Of a stretch of 64,000 nucleotides of DNA, positions 25,248 to 34,394 are shown in pieces. Below the pieces are notes generated by a model. It searched no databases. It worked only from the letters and a program-made list of their open reading frames with translations, and was not told the DNA's origin. This stretch comes from Laceyella tengchongensis (GTDB taxonomy: Bacteria; Bacillota; Bacilli; Thermoactinomycetales; Thermoactinomycetaceae), in NCBI RefSeq assembly GCF_900182735.1, contig NZ_FXTU01000006.1:1-64000 (forward strand), given 5' to 3'. The translations under genes were made by a program, and so were the position numbers. The first letter of the stretch is position 1; each line of letters starts with the position of its first letter.

Positions 25248-26169
25248 GGGCGGGACCTCCTGTCAGCTCAAGGAAAATGTCTTCGAGTGTCGGGTGGTGT
25301 GCGCGTATTCCTGAGACTTGGATATCCCCGCCGGCGAGATGGGCGTTAGCTTCGGCGATCTTGTCCCGCGGCATTTGCGCGATGACTTTGGATGGCTCAC
25401 GCAGTTCAACCCGAGAGACATAAGGGAGTTGTCCCAACCGATCCCGGCCGTCTGTCGCCGGTTTCAGATCCCATTCCACTAGGGTTTCTTGTTGCATCAA
25501 GTCTTGGACGGCTGCCGTCTGGACGATCGTGCCTTGATTGATGATAGCCACCCGGTCACACATCAGTTGGACTTCATGCAGGATATGGCTGGAGATGAAC
25601 ACGCTGATGCCTTTTTCCTTGGCGAGGCGGCGGATGAAGTTACGCAATTCGCGAATGCCCGCTGGATCAAGCCCATTGGTTGGCTCGTCCAAAATGAGCA
25701 ACTTTGGGTTGCCCAACAGCGCTTGTGCAATGCCCAAACGCTGTCTCATGCCCAAGGAATAGGTTTTGACCAGATCATCGATGCGGGGGGTCAATTCAAC
25801 CAAGTCTACGACTTCATCAATGCGCTCAGAAGGGATGTCAGGAAGCATGCGAGCGAATTGCTCCAGATTTTCCCGCCCGGAAAGGTAGGGATAAAGTTCA
25901 GGATTTTCCACGATGCAACCAACATGGCGTATGGCGTTCATAAAGTCCGCGCTGAGCGAGTGTCCGCAGATGCGAACCGTGCCTGAAGTCGGTTTGATCA
26001 AACCGACGAGCATGCGGATTGTCGTGGTTTTACCCGCACCGTTCGGGCCGAGGAAACCGAAGATCTCCCCTTCTTTGACGTCAAAGGAAATGTGGTGGAC
26101 AATGTCGCGTTTGCCGATTTTTTTGCCCAAGTCTTCAACAGAGAGTACGATGTTATGATTCGTTTTCAT
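25228..26169 (-). CDS. ABC transporter ATP-binding protein (BcrA/YxlF-like)
   Basis: This 313-residue subunit has Walker A LGPNGAGKTTTIRML (about residue 40), signature YSLGMRQRLGIAQALLG, Walker B LLILDEPTNGLDPAG and an H-loop SSHILHE. An extra C-terminal domain of about 90 residues is typical of ATPases that pair with ABC-2 permeases in antibiotic self-protection and export. It lies between the SGNH hydrolase gene (4-bp overlap) and the permease gene (20-bp overlap), so the three are one operon. Confidence 0.9.
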   Translation of the reverse strand: MKTNHNIVLSVEDLGKKIGKRDIVHHISFDVKEGEIFGFLGPNGAGKTTTIRMLVGLIKPTSGTVRICGHSLSADFMNAIRHVGCIVENPELYPYLSGRENLEQFARMLPDIPSERIDEVVDLVELTPRIDDLVKTYSLGMRQRLGIAQALLGNPKLLILDEPTNGLDPAGIRELRNFIRRLAKEKGISVFISSHILHEVQLMCDRVAIINQGTIVQTAAVQDLMQQETLVEWDLKPATDGRDRLGQLPYVSRVELREPSKVIAQMPRDKIAEANAHLAGGDIQVSGIRAHHPTLEDIFLELTGGPAHDETHL

Positions 26170-26972
26170 TGGCTGTTTTTCCCCTCTCCTGGCTGATCGG
26201 ATATGATCTGTAGCAGGCGGTCTGCCATCCTCTGGTATCCATCTCCGTTTGGATGGAAGTGGTCCCTGTACAAATACTGTCCAGGTGACAGTTGGAACAA
26301 ATCAAATGTTGGAATGACGACAACGCCATTGAAAGATTGGGCGATCTGGGTGATGGACTCGTTCCACTTGAGCACATGCTCGTTGGCGCCTTGGATGTTT
26401 ACGTCGCCAAAAGGGTTGTACAATCCGAATAAAAAAACAGTCGTATGCGGATTAGCATCCTTCACGTCGCTCAGGATGGCTCGCAGATTCCGCTCGTAAC
26501 GAATTCGGGCCTGCTCGATTTGCTTTGGGTTAAGTTGTTGCAGACGGTCGGTGCTTCGAAATAGATCGTTTCCACCAATTGTCATAACCACCCATCGGGC
26601 TTGTTGGATCAACCGCTTGGTGCGGGTCTTTTTCACTTGCTCGGCCAATTGGGTTGAAGTCTGGCCGCTGACGCTTAAGTTGATGGCGCTGAGTCGATTA
26701 TGTTTTGCATGCAGTTTTTGTTTGACTAAGCCGAAATAGCCTTGTCCGTTGCTGTCCCCGATGCCCCTAGTCAGCGAGTCGCCCAATCCTAGCAACATGC
26801 TGTCAGTGGCTGGCGGAGCGTCTGTTTGTACCGCTAGTTGGCCGGTTATATTGCTCTTGCTGGGGCGAATCAAAGCATCCACTGCCATCGTGAATCCGGC
26901 GCCGAGCAAGACAAAAGAACACACGGCCAGGGCATATAGAAAGAGTTGATAGAATTTTTTTCTATTGCGCAT
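26166..26972 (-). CDS. Membrane-anchored SGNH/GDSL hydrolase
   Basis: This 268-residue protein has an N-terminal membrane helix or signal (about 8-32) and an SGNH esterase domain: block I LGLGDSLTRG (serine nucleophile), block III IGGNDLF, and block V DHFHPNGDGY with the catalytic Asp and His. It should act outside the membrane on an ester or acetyl group of lipid or wall material; B. subtilis YpmR is of the same type. First gene of the three-gene minus-strand operon with the ABC exporter. Confidence 0.88.
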   Translation of the reverse strand: MRNRKKFYQLFLYALAVCSFVLLGAGFTMAVDALIRPSKSNITGQLAVQTDAPPATDSMLLGLGDSLTRGIGDSNGQGYFGLVKQKLHAKHNRLSAINLSVSGQTSTQLAEQVKKTRTKRLIQQARWVVMTIGGNDLFRSTDRLQQLNPKQIEQARIRYERNLRAILSDVKDANPHTTVFLFGLYNPFGDVNIQGANEHVLKWNESITQIAQSFNGVVVIPTFDLFQLSPGQYLYRDHFHPNGDGYQRMADRLLQIISDQPGEGKNSQ

Positions 26973-27132
26973 AGGTGTGCCTCTCTTCCACCACGGTTTT
27001 GCTTTTTATTTTAAATTGAATCAGAGTCAAAAAAAATGGCAGGAAACCGAATGTTTCAATGGTTGTTAAGCAAGATCGCGTCGATTGGCGCATAGGTTAA
27101 AATTAACAAACCATAGATAAGGGGGTTGTTTC

Positions 27133-27927
27133 ATGAAAATCCATATTGCCCGCGCGGGCGATACGTTATGGCAACTAGCCCAAAAGTATAACATCCCAAT
27201 CGAACGGATACGTGAAGCCAATCCGGCGTTAGCGGATACGGATGAACTGAAAGCGGGCGAAAAAATACGCATTCCCACAGGCAAAGTGCCGGTGGTCTCG
27301 ACGCAACAAAGCAAAACATGGGAAGAAGCCGCGTCCCCCAGCTTGGAGGAGGGAGAGACGGTTGTTGAACAGGAGCGGGAAGAAACGGGTGCGCCTTTTG
27401 CCGCTCTGCCGACACCCCCCCAAGTGCCCGACATACAGCAGCCGGAAGTGTTTCAATGGGGGTCTTCATCGCCCTGGGATTCCTCGTTTTTCGAAGGGGA
27501 ATGGGAAGAAGGGCCGCCGGGATATTATCCCCCGCCGATGCCGCCTTATCCCGCTTTTGTCTATGGGCACTGGCCTGCGTTTCCGCCTGCCCCCTACTAT
27601 CCGACAGCATATCCTTCGCCCTACCCGGCAGCTTATCCTTCAATGTATCAACCGGCATATCCGGTCTTTTATCCACCGGCACATGAGGCACACATGACCG
27701 TAGAGGCGCCGCTTGCTTCGGCCGCTTACCCGATGATTCAAGAGGAAACGGAAGTGGGTGGAGGCGGAAGCGTGGGGAGCGATGCTGCTTACGACCCATC
27801 CTCGACGAATTCGCCGCTTTCCCATGATCCCGAACTGGGCAAACCGGCCTACCAAGCTTGGTATCAACCGCAGGCGGCGCAAGTGCATCCGGCCAAATTG
27901 AAAGAAAGTTCTTCTACACTAGCTTGA
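27133..27927 (+). CDS. safA: LysM spore coat assembly protein, SafA-like
   Basis: This 264-residue protein has one N-terminal LysM domain (about 1-48; AGDTLWQLAQKYNIPIERI, then ADTDELKAGEKIRIP), an acidic linker and a proline/tyrosine-rich stretch (about 120-190) with many YP, PP and PAY units, ending in an acidic Ser/Gly tail. SafA nucleates inner spore coat assembly; its LysM binds cortex peptidoglycan or SpoVID. The gene is close to the conserved nadA-safA neighbourhood and next to a coat-type kinase. CATAGGTTA upstream resembles a sigma-K -10 box, weakly. Only LysM and composition support the name. Confidence 0.7.
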   Translation: MKIHIARAGDTLWQLAQKYNIPIERIREANPALADTDELKAGEKIRIPTGKVPVVSTQQSKTWEEAASPSLEEGETVVEQEREETGAPFAALPTPPQVPDIQQPEVFQWGSSSPWDSSFFEGEWEEGPPGYYPPPMPPYPAFVYGHWPAFPPAPYYPTAYPSPYPAAYPSMYQPAYPVFYPPAHEAHMTVEAPLASAAYPMIQEETEVGGGGSVGSDAAYDPSSTNSPLSHDPELGKPAYQAWYQPQAAQVHPAKLKESSSTLA

Positions 27928-27945
27928 AGAGAAAGGAAAGGAGCG

Positions 27946-28890
27946 ATGAAACAACCCCACCGATCCCTTGTGGAAACCGTCCTACATAGCAACGTACACC
28001 AGATGAAGCCTTACCGCAAAAATTGGTGTATCGAAACGGATCATCAGAAGTGGATCGCCAAACATGTGCATCCGACTTGGCTCAGGTGGTGGGTTCAAGT
28101 AGATTACGAGTTGCGCCTGAGGGGGTTCACTTCGATGCAACCCATCCGCTCAGATGGCGGAGAATGGTTGTTCATGCCGTTTATTGAAGGAAAGACGGGC
28201 CGGTACTCCATTAGAGAAGATGTCGAGAAAATGGTTGAGACATTGGCGATTTTCCATCGTTTGGGTCGGAGATTGATGACGCCGCCGATAGATGAGGCGG
28301 CCTTTCTCTTGTCCGAACGGATTGCCGATCGCTTAAATCAATTTTACCGCGTGCTCCAAAAGGTGGAGCAATTGGAAGCGCCCCTGCGCGAGCTTCTATT
28401 GGCGCACGGCCGGGATTTTTATCTGGATGGTTTGGCGGCTTGGGAGCGATTGCGGCAACTCCCTCTAACCCGCTTTTCATTGAAAGAGCGCCGCTTGCAC
28501 GCCCTAAGCCATCGCGATTTGGCCAGCCACAATTGGATGGTTGATAAAGCGGGGCGTGTCTGGCTGATCGATTTTGAGACGGCGTCGTATGATGCCCAGA
28601 TTGGTGATGTGTGGCAAATGGTTTCACGCATCTTGGTGGAGAATGAATGGTCGGAAGAATGGTTGCGCATGTTTTTAGTTCAGTATGAAAAAGAGCGCCT
28701 CCTGTCTTCGTTTGAAAAAAAAGTCCTGTCCGTGTTGCTCGCTTTCCCCAATGAATTCATGAGGGAAGCGATTGGTTTGGCAGAGCAAAAACGAGGGTAC
28801 CGGTTGAAATATTCCCTGCCGTACTTGCATAAAATAGCGGAATGCCGAAGCAAATGGAAATCACAATCGAAACAACTATTCTATTGGTAG
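27946..28890 (+). CDS. CotS-like spore coat kinase (aminoglycoside phosphotransferase fold)
   Basis: This 314-residue protein has the APH/choline kinase fold. The catalytic loop reads SHRDLASHNWMVD (about residue 188) and the metal-binding loop reads LIDFETASYD, so the active site looks intact. An N-terminal KNWCIETDHQKWIAKHV segment holds the likely ATP lysine. Such proteins (CotS, YsxE, YutH, YrzF) are made in the mother cell and found in spore coats; the substrate is unknown. It is 19 nt after the safA-like gene, with its own AAAGGAG, so probably co-transcribed. Confidence 0.75.
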   Translation: MKQPHRSLVETVLHSNVHQMKPYRKNWCIETDHQKWIAKHVHPTWLRWWVQVDYELRLRGFTSMQPIRSDGGEWLFMPFIEGKTGRYSIREDVEKMVETLAIFHRLGRRLMTPPIDEAAFLLSERIADRLNQFYRVLQKVEQLEAPLRELLLAHGRDFYLDGLAAWERLRQLPLTRFSLKERRLHALSHRDLASHNWMVDKAGRVWLIDFETASYDAQIGDVWQMVSRILVENEWSEEWLRMFLVQYEKERLLSSFEKKVLSVLLAFPNEFMREAIGLAEQKRGYRLKYSLPYLHKIAECRSKWKSQSKQLFYW

Positions 28891-28959
28891 ATGGAAAAGC
28901 TTATGGTATGATGTAGATTGATTTTATATAGCCTTGTTTTTGCCTGAGGAGGCCAAAGC

Positions 28960-29817
28960 ATGAGAATAGGACTTGCACAGATCAAACCACGCTTGGGGCG
29001 AGTGGATATTAATTTGGAATTGCACGAGGAAATGATCCACCGGGCCCGAGAGGAGCAGGTGGATCTTTTGATCTTCCCTGAGCTGAGTGTGACGGGGTAC
29101 AATCTGATGGATTTGACCTACGAAATGGCTAGGGATCCTTTCAGCCCCGACATTCAGCAATTGATTCAGGCAGCGGGTGAGATGGATCTCGTGTTCGGCT
29201 TTGTGGAACACAGCCCTGAGCACATTTTGTACAACTCCGCTGCATATGTCACCCAACAAAGCCTTCATTACCTGTATCGGAAGGTGTATTTGCCTACATA
29301 TGGAATGTTTGATGAGGCCCGTTATTTCGGACGAGGTCAAATGATCCGTAGCATTCCAACCCGTTTCGGTCAAGTGGGCATCCAAATCTGCGAAGATGCT
29401 TGGCACCCTTCCACCGCTTATCTGTTGGCCCAAGACGGGGCGCAAATCCTGATCGTCCCTTCCAATTCGCCTGCGCGCCAACCACACGGCGAGAGCTTGG
29501 GTTCACAAGAAGCTTGGCACGCCATCTTGCAAGCCCAAGCGATGGCGCATGGATGTTACGTATTGTTCGCTAACCGTGTGGGAACGGAAGACGGGGTGAC
29601 CTTCTTTGGGGGTTCTGCTGTCGTGGACCCGTTCGGGAAAGTGGAAAAGAGCGCTTCCCTGTTTGAAGAGGAGCTGCTCATCGCTGACCTCGATTTGGAC
29701 AAAGTGCGGAAAGCGCGTTTCCAAATGCCGATGTTGCGCGATGAAGACGTAGACATCAGCTTGCGGGAATTGACCCGTATCAAACGCAAACGGAGCGGGG
29801 AGGGAACATGGTTATGA
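28960..29817 (+). CDS. Carbon-nitrogen hydrolase, glutaminase subunit of NAD synthase
   Basis: This 285-residue nitrilase-fold amidohydrolase has the full Glu-Lys-Cys triad: FPELSVTGY (Glu), YRKVYLPTYG (Lys) and IQICEDAWHP (Cys). The surrounding KVYLPTYGMFDEARYF and VPSNSP motifs are those of the glutaminase domain of glutamine-dependent NadE. It overlaps the synthetase gene by 10 bp. Inference: the two proteins together form a split glutamine-dependent NAD synthase. ATG 28960 follows GAGGAGG. Confidence 0.85.
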   Translation: MRIGLAQIKPRLGRVDINLELHEEMIHRAREEQVDLLIFPELSVTGYNLMDLTYEMARDPFSPDIQQLIQAAGEMDLVFGFVEHSPEHILYNSAAYVTQQSLHYLYRKVYLPTYGMFDEARYFGRGQMIRSIPTRFGQVGIQICEDAWHPSTAYLLAQDGAQILIVPSNSPARQPHGESLGSQEAWHAILQAQAMAHGCYVLFANRVGTEDGVTFFGGSAVVDPFGKVEKSASLFEEELLIADLDLDKVRKARFQMPMLRDEDVDISLRELTRIKRKRSGEGTWL

Positions 29818-30665
29818 AAATGGTGGCCGATATGTTAGAACAAGCGCCTTTCCTGCGCTTGAATGAAGAGTTAACCACCGAGTTGCTCACGACCGCCCTT
29901 CGCGAAGAGGTGACCAAAGCCGGTTTTAGCAAAGTGGTTTTGGGCTTGTCCGGCGGCATCGATTCGGCCTTGTCCCTCTACTTGAGCGTGCGCGCCTTTG
30001 GCCCGGAGAATGTGATTGCCGTCAGAATGCCTTATAAGACAAGCAGTCCGAGCAGTTTGGAAGATGCTGAGGCGGCCATTGCAGCGACCGGGGTGGAGGC
30101 GCTCACGATCGACATCACGCCGCAGATCGATGCGTACTTTGACATGATGCCGGATGCGACACCGCTACGCCGGGGTAATAAAATGGCGCGCGAGCGGATG
30201 ACGATTCTTTATGATTTGTCGGCCCATTACAACGCCTTGGTCATCGGTACAAGCAACCGGACGGAATTGTTGTTGGGATACGGCACACAATTTGGCGATG
30301 CCGCTTCCGCTGTCAACCCGATCGGGGACTTGTACAAGACGCAGGTGCGCCAGTTGGCGGTCTATTTGGGAGTGCCGGAGCAGATCATCGCCAAGCCACC
30401 TAGCGCCGACTTGTGGGAAGAGCAAACCGATGAAGGAGAGTTGGGCTTTACTTACCTAGATGTGGATTGTTTGCTTCACTATATGGTGGATCAACGTTAC
30501 ACGTTGGACCAATTGCGGGCCCAGGGGTTTGAGGATGAATTCATCGCTAAAGTAAGCAAACGGATCATTCAAAACCAGTACAAGCGCACCATGCCCGTGA
30601 TCTTAAAGGTGGGTAACCGGACGGTGGGTGTCGATTTCCGGTATTTGCGCGACTGGGGTCTATAA
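29808..30665 (+). CDS. nadE: NAD synthetase subunit
   Basis: This 285-residue adenine nucleotide alpha-hydrolase has the PP-loop LGLSGGIDSALSLYL (about residue 45), the ATP/NaAD segment GTSNRTELLLGYGTQFGD and the KPPSADLWEEQTDEGELGF motif. It makes NAD from nicotinate adenine dinucleotide, using ammonia from the upstream glutaminase or free ammonia. It starts at ATG 29808 behind GGGGAGGG, inside the end of the glutaminase gene. Confidence 0.95.
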   Translation: MVMKMVADMLEQAPFLRLNEELTTELLTTALREEVTKAGFSKVVLGLSGGIDSALSLYLSVRAFGPENVIAVRMPYKTSSPSSLEDAEAAIAATGVEALTIDITPQIDAYFDMMPDATPLRRGNKMARERMTILYDLSAHYNALVIGTSNRTELLLGYGTQFGDAASAVNPIGDLYKTQVRQLAVYLGVPEQIIAKPPSADLWEEQTDEGELGFTYLDVDCLLHYMVDQRYTLDQLRAQGFEDEFIAKVSKRIIQNQYKRTMPVILKVGNRTVGVDFRYLRDWGL

Positions 30666-30688
30666 ACAAAGTTGGGAGAGTGAAGCTG

Positions 30689-31444
30689 ATGGCAGGACAC
30701 TCTAAGTGGAAAAACATCCAGCACCGCAAGGGTCGGCAAGATGCCTTGCGGGGCAAGATGTTTGCCAAATTGGCACGGGAAATTTATGTGGCTGCCCGTA
30801 TGGGCGACAAAGATCCGGCCAACAATCATCAGTTGCGTTTGGCCATAGCCAAAGCACGCGCGCAAAACATGCCGAATGATAATATTGAGCGCGCGATCAA
30901 AAAAGCGGCCGGAGGCGGAGATGGTCGAGATTATGAAGCCATCACATATGAAGGATACGGGCCAAGCGGAACAGCGATCATGGTTGAGACCTTGACGGAC
31001 AACCGTAACCGCACCGCCGCCGACATTCGGCACATTTTCTCCAAACGCGGGGGAAACATGGGGGAAAGCGGATGTGTGTCATGGATGTTTGAACGCAAAG
31101 GTTACTTGGTGATCGATCGCGAAGCTGTGTCGATGGATGAAGAAGAATGCATGTTGATCGCGTTGGAGTACGGGGCCGATGATGTGGAAGCCACGGACAA
31201 AACGTTTGAAATCACCACTTCGCCCGACGCATTTGAAGATGTGAAGAAGGGACTGGAGGAAGCCGGAGCGGTTTTCACCACCGCAGAAGTGACCTTTGTG
31301 CCATCCAACAAAGTGCATCTGGCAGGAGATGCAGCTAAAGCAGTGTTTCAGTTGATTGATGCGCTGGAAGAACACGATGATGTGCAAAATGTGTACGCCA
31401 ATATCGATGTAGATGAAGAAGAATTGGCCGGTTTTGCAGAATGA
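30689..31444 (+). CDS. yebC: YebC/TACO1-family translation or transcription regulator
   Basis: This 251-residue protein begins MAGHSKWKNIQHRKGRQDALRG (positions 1-22) and has the TYEGYGPSGTAIMVE and DNRNRTAADIRHIF motifs, diagnostic for YebC. Members act as DNA-binding regulators or relieve ribosome stalling at proline stretches. ATG 30689 follows GGGAGAG; an in-frame GTG 9 nt earlier lies inside that site. It is 23 nt after nadE, and a weak terminator follows. Confidence 0.95.
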   Translation: MAGHSKWKNIQHRKGRQDALRGKMFAKLAREIYVAARMGDKDPANNHQLRLAIAKARAQNMPNDNIERAIKKAAGGGDGRDYEAITYEGYGPSGTAIMVETLTDNRNRTAADIRHIFSKRGGNMGESGCVSWMFERKGYLVIDREAVSMDEEECMLIALEYGADDVEATDKTFEITTSPDAFEDVKKGLEEAGAVFTTAEVTFVPSNKVHLAGDAAKAVFQLIDALEEHDDVQNVYANIDVDEEELAGFAE

Positions 31445-31458
31445 CAACGCATCGACAA

Positions 31459-31489
31459 GCCCAGGAGCTTGCCATCCTGGGTTTATTTG
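31459..31489 (+). terminator. Terminator after yebC
   Basis: CCCAGGA/TCCTGGG stem followed by TTTATTTG. Confidence 0.6.
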
Positions 31490-31561
31490 TATATGTAATG
31501 CAGTGTAGAGGTAATAGATTGAATAATCGATATTTTCTCTTTACAAAATGGGGTGATCCGG

Positions 31562-32140
31562 ATGGATATAGGACAGGCATATTTAGCTGTCGCGCTGGAT
31601 AATTTCCGCCAAATCAAGCGGATGGGTGAGCGGGTTTTGGCTCAATTGAATGATGAAGAGATCAATGTGATTCCAGCCGATGAATCGAACAGCATTGCGA
31701 TCATCGTCAAACATTTGGTCGGCAACATGCGATCTCGGTGGACCGATTTTTTGACTACAGACGGGGAGAAGCCTACACGGAACAGAGAGGCCGAATTTGA
31801 CGGAGGTTATCCGACGCTAGCTGCATTGAAAGAAGAGTGGCAACAAGGCTGGCAGATGGTTCTGGATACGGTCGAGTCCTTGACGCCCGACGATTTGTTG
31901 ATGACAGTGACGATCAGAGGGCAGAAACATACGGTGATACAAGCCATACAGAGGCAAGTGGTTCATTATTCTGGCCATATCGGACAGATGGTTTACATCG
32001 GAAAATGGCTCAAACGAGATCGCTGGCAGAGTTTGTCGATTCCGCGCGGACAATCCCAGGCGTATCTGGAAGAAATGTTGAAGCGGGCGGAAAAAGAAAC
32101 CGATCCGGCCAGACCGCTGGGCAAACTGGATACAGAGTAA
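31562..32140 (+). CDS. DinB-like protein (DUF1572)
   Basis: This 192-residue four-helix protein of the DinB/YfiT superfamily has candidate metal-binding histidines in IIVKHLVGNM and QVVHYSGHIGQM, the spacing usual for DUF1572. Some members are thiol-dependent S-transferases using bacillithiol, but this one's reaction is not known. ATG 31562 follows GGGGTGAT; GTG 31553 has no site. It stands alone between yebC and the manganese transport genes. Confidence 0.8.
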   Translation: MDIGQAYLAVALDNFRQIKRMGERVLAQLNDEEINVIPADESNSIAIIVKHLVGNMRSRWTDFLTTDGEKPTRNREAEFDGGYPTLAALKEEWQQGWQMVLDTVESLTPDDLLMTVTIRGQKHTVIQAIQRQVVHYSGHIGQMVYIGKWLKRDRWQSLSIPRGQSQAYLEEMLKRAEKETDPARPLGKLDTE

Positions 32141-32184
32141 ATACGATTTATTGATTTAACATCCTATGCTATGCATGAGAAAAC

Positions 32185-32223
32185 GAGACGCCCCTTTCTC
32201 TTCATCAGGGAAAGAGGCGTCTC
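32185..32223. terminator. Convergent terminator between the DinB-like gene and mntD
   Basis: GAGACGCCCCTTTCTC pairs with GGAAAGAGGCGTCTC. CTTTATT follows on the plus strand; a T-rich run follows on the minus strand. Confidence 0.7.
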
Positions 32224-32225
32224 CT

Positions 32226-33119
32226 TTATTCGCCGTGAGATGCCAGATCACGCTGCAACCGCATTCGTTGCCACCAGCGTGTGACTAGACCGTGGCGTGG
32301 AGACAGGAACAATGCGAGGATGAAAAAGACACCTGCCATCACTGTCATGGCCCCAGCAACCGAAGCGTCCAAGGCGCCGGCCAAGAAGTAGCCGGTGACC
32401 GCACTGAGACAACCAGTCAGAACGCTGTATAGCAACATCCGACTTAATCGGTCGGTCAGGAGATAGGCAGTGGCTGCTGGAACAATCAGCATAGCGACGA
32501 CCAGAATGGCCCCTACGCTTTCAAACGAAGCGACGGTGGTCACCGATACCAATCCCATCAGCAGGTAGTGGAAAAATGCGACGGGAATGCCGAGGGCCGC
32601 CGCCATAGCGGGGTCAAAGGCGCTTAGCTTCAGTTGTTTATAAAAAAGCAGGATGGTCAGTGCATTTAGCACGAGGGTTGTTCCTACAATCCATACCGCT
32701 TTGGGCCCCCAGTCCAAACCGTTCCAGATGATGGTGTCCCAAGGGACATAGATGATCTCGCCATACAAAACGCAATCTAAATCCAAGTCGACTTGTCTTG
32801 CGAACAATGAAACCAAAATGATTCCGACCGAGAACAGGGAGGTGAAAGTGACGCTAATGGCTGCGTCGGCTTGCACTCCCGATTTGCGCAACGACTCGAT
32901 CAGCAAGGTTGTAACCAATCCGAATGCGGCCGCCCCCAAAAGCATAGGAAACGAATGGCGGTCGCCGGTGACGAGAAACGCGACGACGATCCCCGGCAGA
33001 ACCGCGTGGCTGATGGCGTCCCCGACCATCGCCATTTTCCGCAAAATCAGGAAGCATCCAAGCAGAGCGCAACTGGAGGCTACCAACATACCGGTGAGGA
33101 TGATCCATAGCTCGTTCAT
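32226..33119 (-). CDS. mntD: Manganese/zinc ABC transporter permease MntD
   Basis: This 297-residue ABC-3 family membrane protein has about eight helices, with VGDAISHAVLPGIVVAFL near residue 33, a family signature. It overlaps mntC by 4 bp and is last in mntABCD. With MntC it forms the membrane channel for Mn(II) or Zn(II). The two-permease arrangement is that of B. subtilis mntABCD. Confidence 0.88.
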   Translation of the reverse strand: MNELWIILTGMLVASSCALLGCFLILRKMAMVGDAISHAVLPGIVVAFLVTGDRHSFPMLLGAAAFGLVTTLLIESLRKSGVQADAAISVTFTSLFSVGIILVSLFARQVDLDLDCVLYGEIIYVPWDTIIWNGLDWGPKAVWIVGTTLVLNALTILLFYKQLKLSAFDPAMAAALGIPVAFFHYLLMGLVSVTTVASFESVGAILVVAMLIVPAATAYLLTDRLSRMLLYSVLTGCLSAVTGYFLAGALDASVAGAMTVMAGVFFILALFLSPRHGLVTRWWQRMRLQRDLASHGE

Positions 33120-34390
33120 AAGAATCCCCCCTGTTCAGATGGAGCGAGATGATCTGGCAGGTATCGAGGCGCATGCTGGTGCCTATGCAACAATCCGAGC
33201 AAAGTGCGCCGCAATTGCGCGGGGAACTCTTCTTTGCGCCCGACCTCTTGCAAGGGAACCGGGCTGTCGATGGAGGTCTCGTACATGGCCCACACTTCCA
33301 TCAACCGTTGGAACAACGTGGTGTTGTAAGCTTCTTTCCAACCGGTTTCGCTAAATGTAAGCGCCCCATCCTGCCTGCATAGCCAGCCTTTGCGCACCAA
33401 GTTGTCCAGCTGTTTGGGGGACAACTTGGCTTCAAGCAAGATGGTTGGTAACTCCGACTCGGGAATCGCGGGTTGTTGATTTCGCTCCATCCAGGCGTAT
33501 AAGGCGGTCAAAGCCGCTTCTTCGGCCAACTTCGTTTTCAGGCGGGCTGCACGCCAGCCTTTAGCGATCAGACCACGCTGGGGTGCGCATAACATCGACA
33601 GGAAAAACAGCGCAGTGGACGACAGCACAATGATCGGACCAGTGGACAATTGCGTGCCAAACGTGCTGACCCAAGAGCCGAGCAAACCTGAGAGTCCGCC
33701 AAAACATGCGGCGATGACAACCATCTGCCCAAGCCTTTCCGTCCAATAACGGGCGGCGGCGGCCGGGGTGATTAGGAGCGCGGCCATCAAGATCACGCCC
33801 GCCGCTTGCAAGCCGATGACCACCGTGGTGACTAACAGTAACATGAACAGGAATTCCAAAGGGCGCAAAGGAAAACCGATGCTTTTGGCAAAGGCCGGAT
33901 CGAACGAAAGAAGTTTCAGTTCCTTGAAAAACAGCGCGCAAAGAGTGATTAATAAAAGTGAAATGATGCCCAACCACAACAAGTCCGACTGGATGATCGC
34001 CGCGGCTTGCCCGAATAAAAATTTGTCCAGACCGCTTTGGTTTCCGTTAGGGCTGTGTTGGATCTGCGTGAGTAACACAATGCCCAACCCGAAGAAAACA
34101 GACAAAGTGAGTCCCAAGGCGGTATCTTCTTTGATGCGCGAGCGTGTCGTGATGAAGTTGATCGCAAATGATGCGACCAGACCAGTAAGTAGCGCACCGA
34201 TTAAAAATGCAAACATGTTTTTCGTGCCTGTGACCATAAATGCCAAACAGATGCCCGGCAACGCGGCGTGAGAAAGAACATCCCCCATCAAACCCCGTTT
34301 TTGCAAAAAGGCGAAACTGCCGATGATGCCGCTGGTCAGGCCTAACACGCTGGTGCCCGCGACAACCCATAATGCATTAGGTTCGATCAT
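33116..34390 (-). CDS. mntC: Manganese/zinc ABC transporter permease MntC with cytosolic C-terminal domain
   Basis: This 424-residue protein has an ABC-3 membrane domain (1-285; MGDVLSHAALPGICLAF, FDPAFAKSIGFP) and an extra C-terminal part of about 135 residues. That part contains a winged-helix-like pattern (ILLEAKLSPKQLDNLVRKGWLCRQ is at about 330-355), similar to the extension of B. subtilis MntC (435 residues). The extension may sense metal or nucleotide; this is inference. It lies between mntB and mntD. Confidence 0.87.
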   Translation of the reverse strand: MIEPNALWVVAGTSVLGLTSGIIGSFAFLQKRGLMGDVLSHAALPGICLAFMVTGTKNMFAFLIGALLTGLVASFAINFITTRSRIKEDTALGLTLSVFFGLGIVLLTQIQHSPNGNQSGLDKFLFGQAAAIIQSDLLWLGIISLLLITLCALFFKELKLLSFDPAFAKSIGFPLRPLEFLFMLLLVTTVVIGLQAAGVILMAALLITPAAAARYWTERLGQMVVIAACFGGLSGLLGSWVSTFGTQLSTGPIIVLSSTALFFLSMLCAPQRGLIAKGWRAARLKTKLAEEAALTALYAWMERNQQPAIPESELPTILLEAKLSPKQLDNLVRKGWLCRQDGALTFSETGWKEAYNTTLFQRLMEVWAMYETSIDSPVPLQEVGRKEEFPAQLRRTLLGLLHRHQHAPRYLPDHLAPSEQGGFL

Positions 34391-34394
34391 GATT

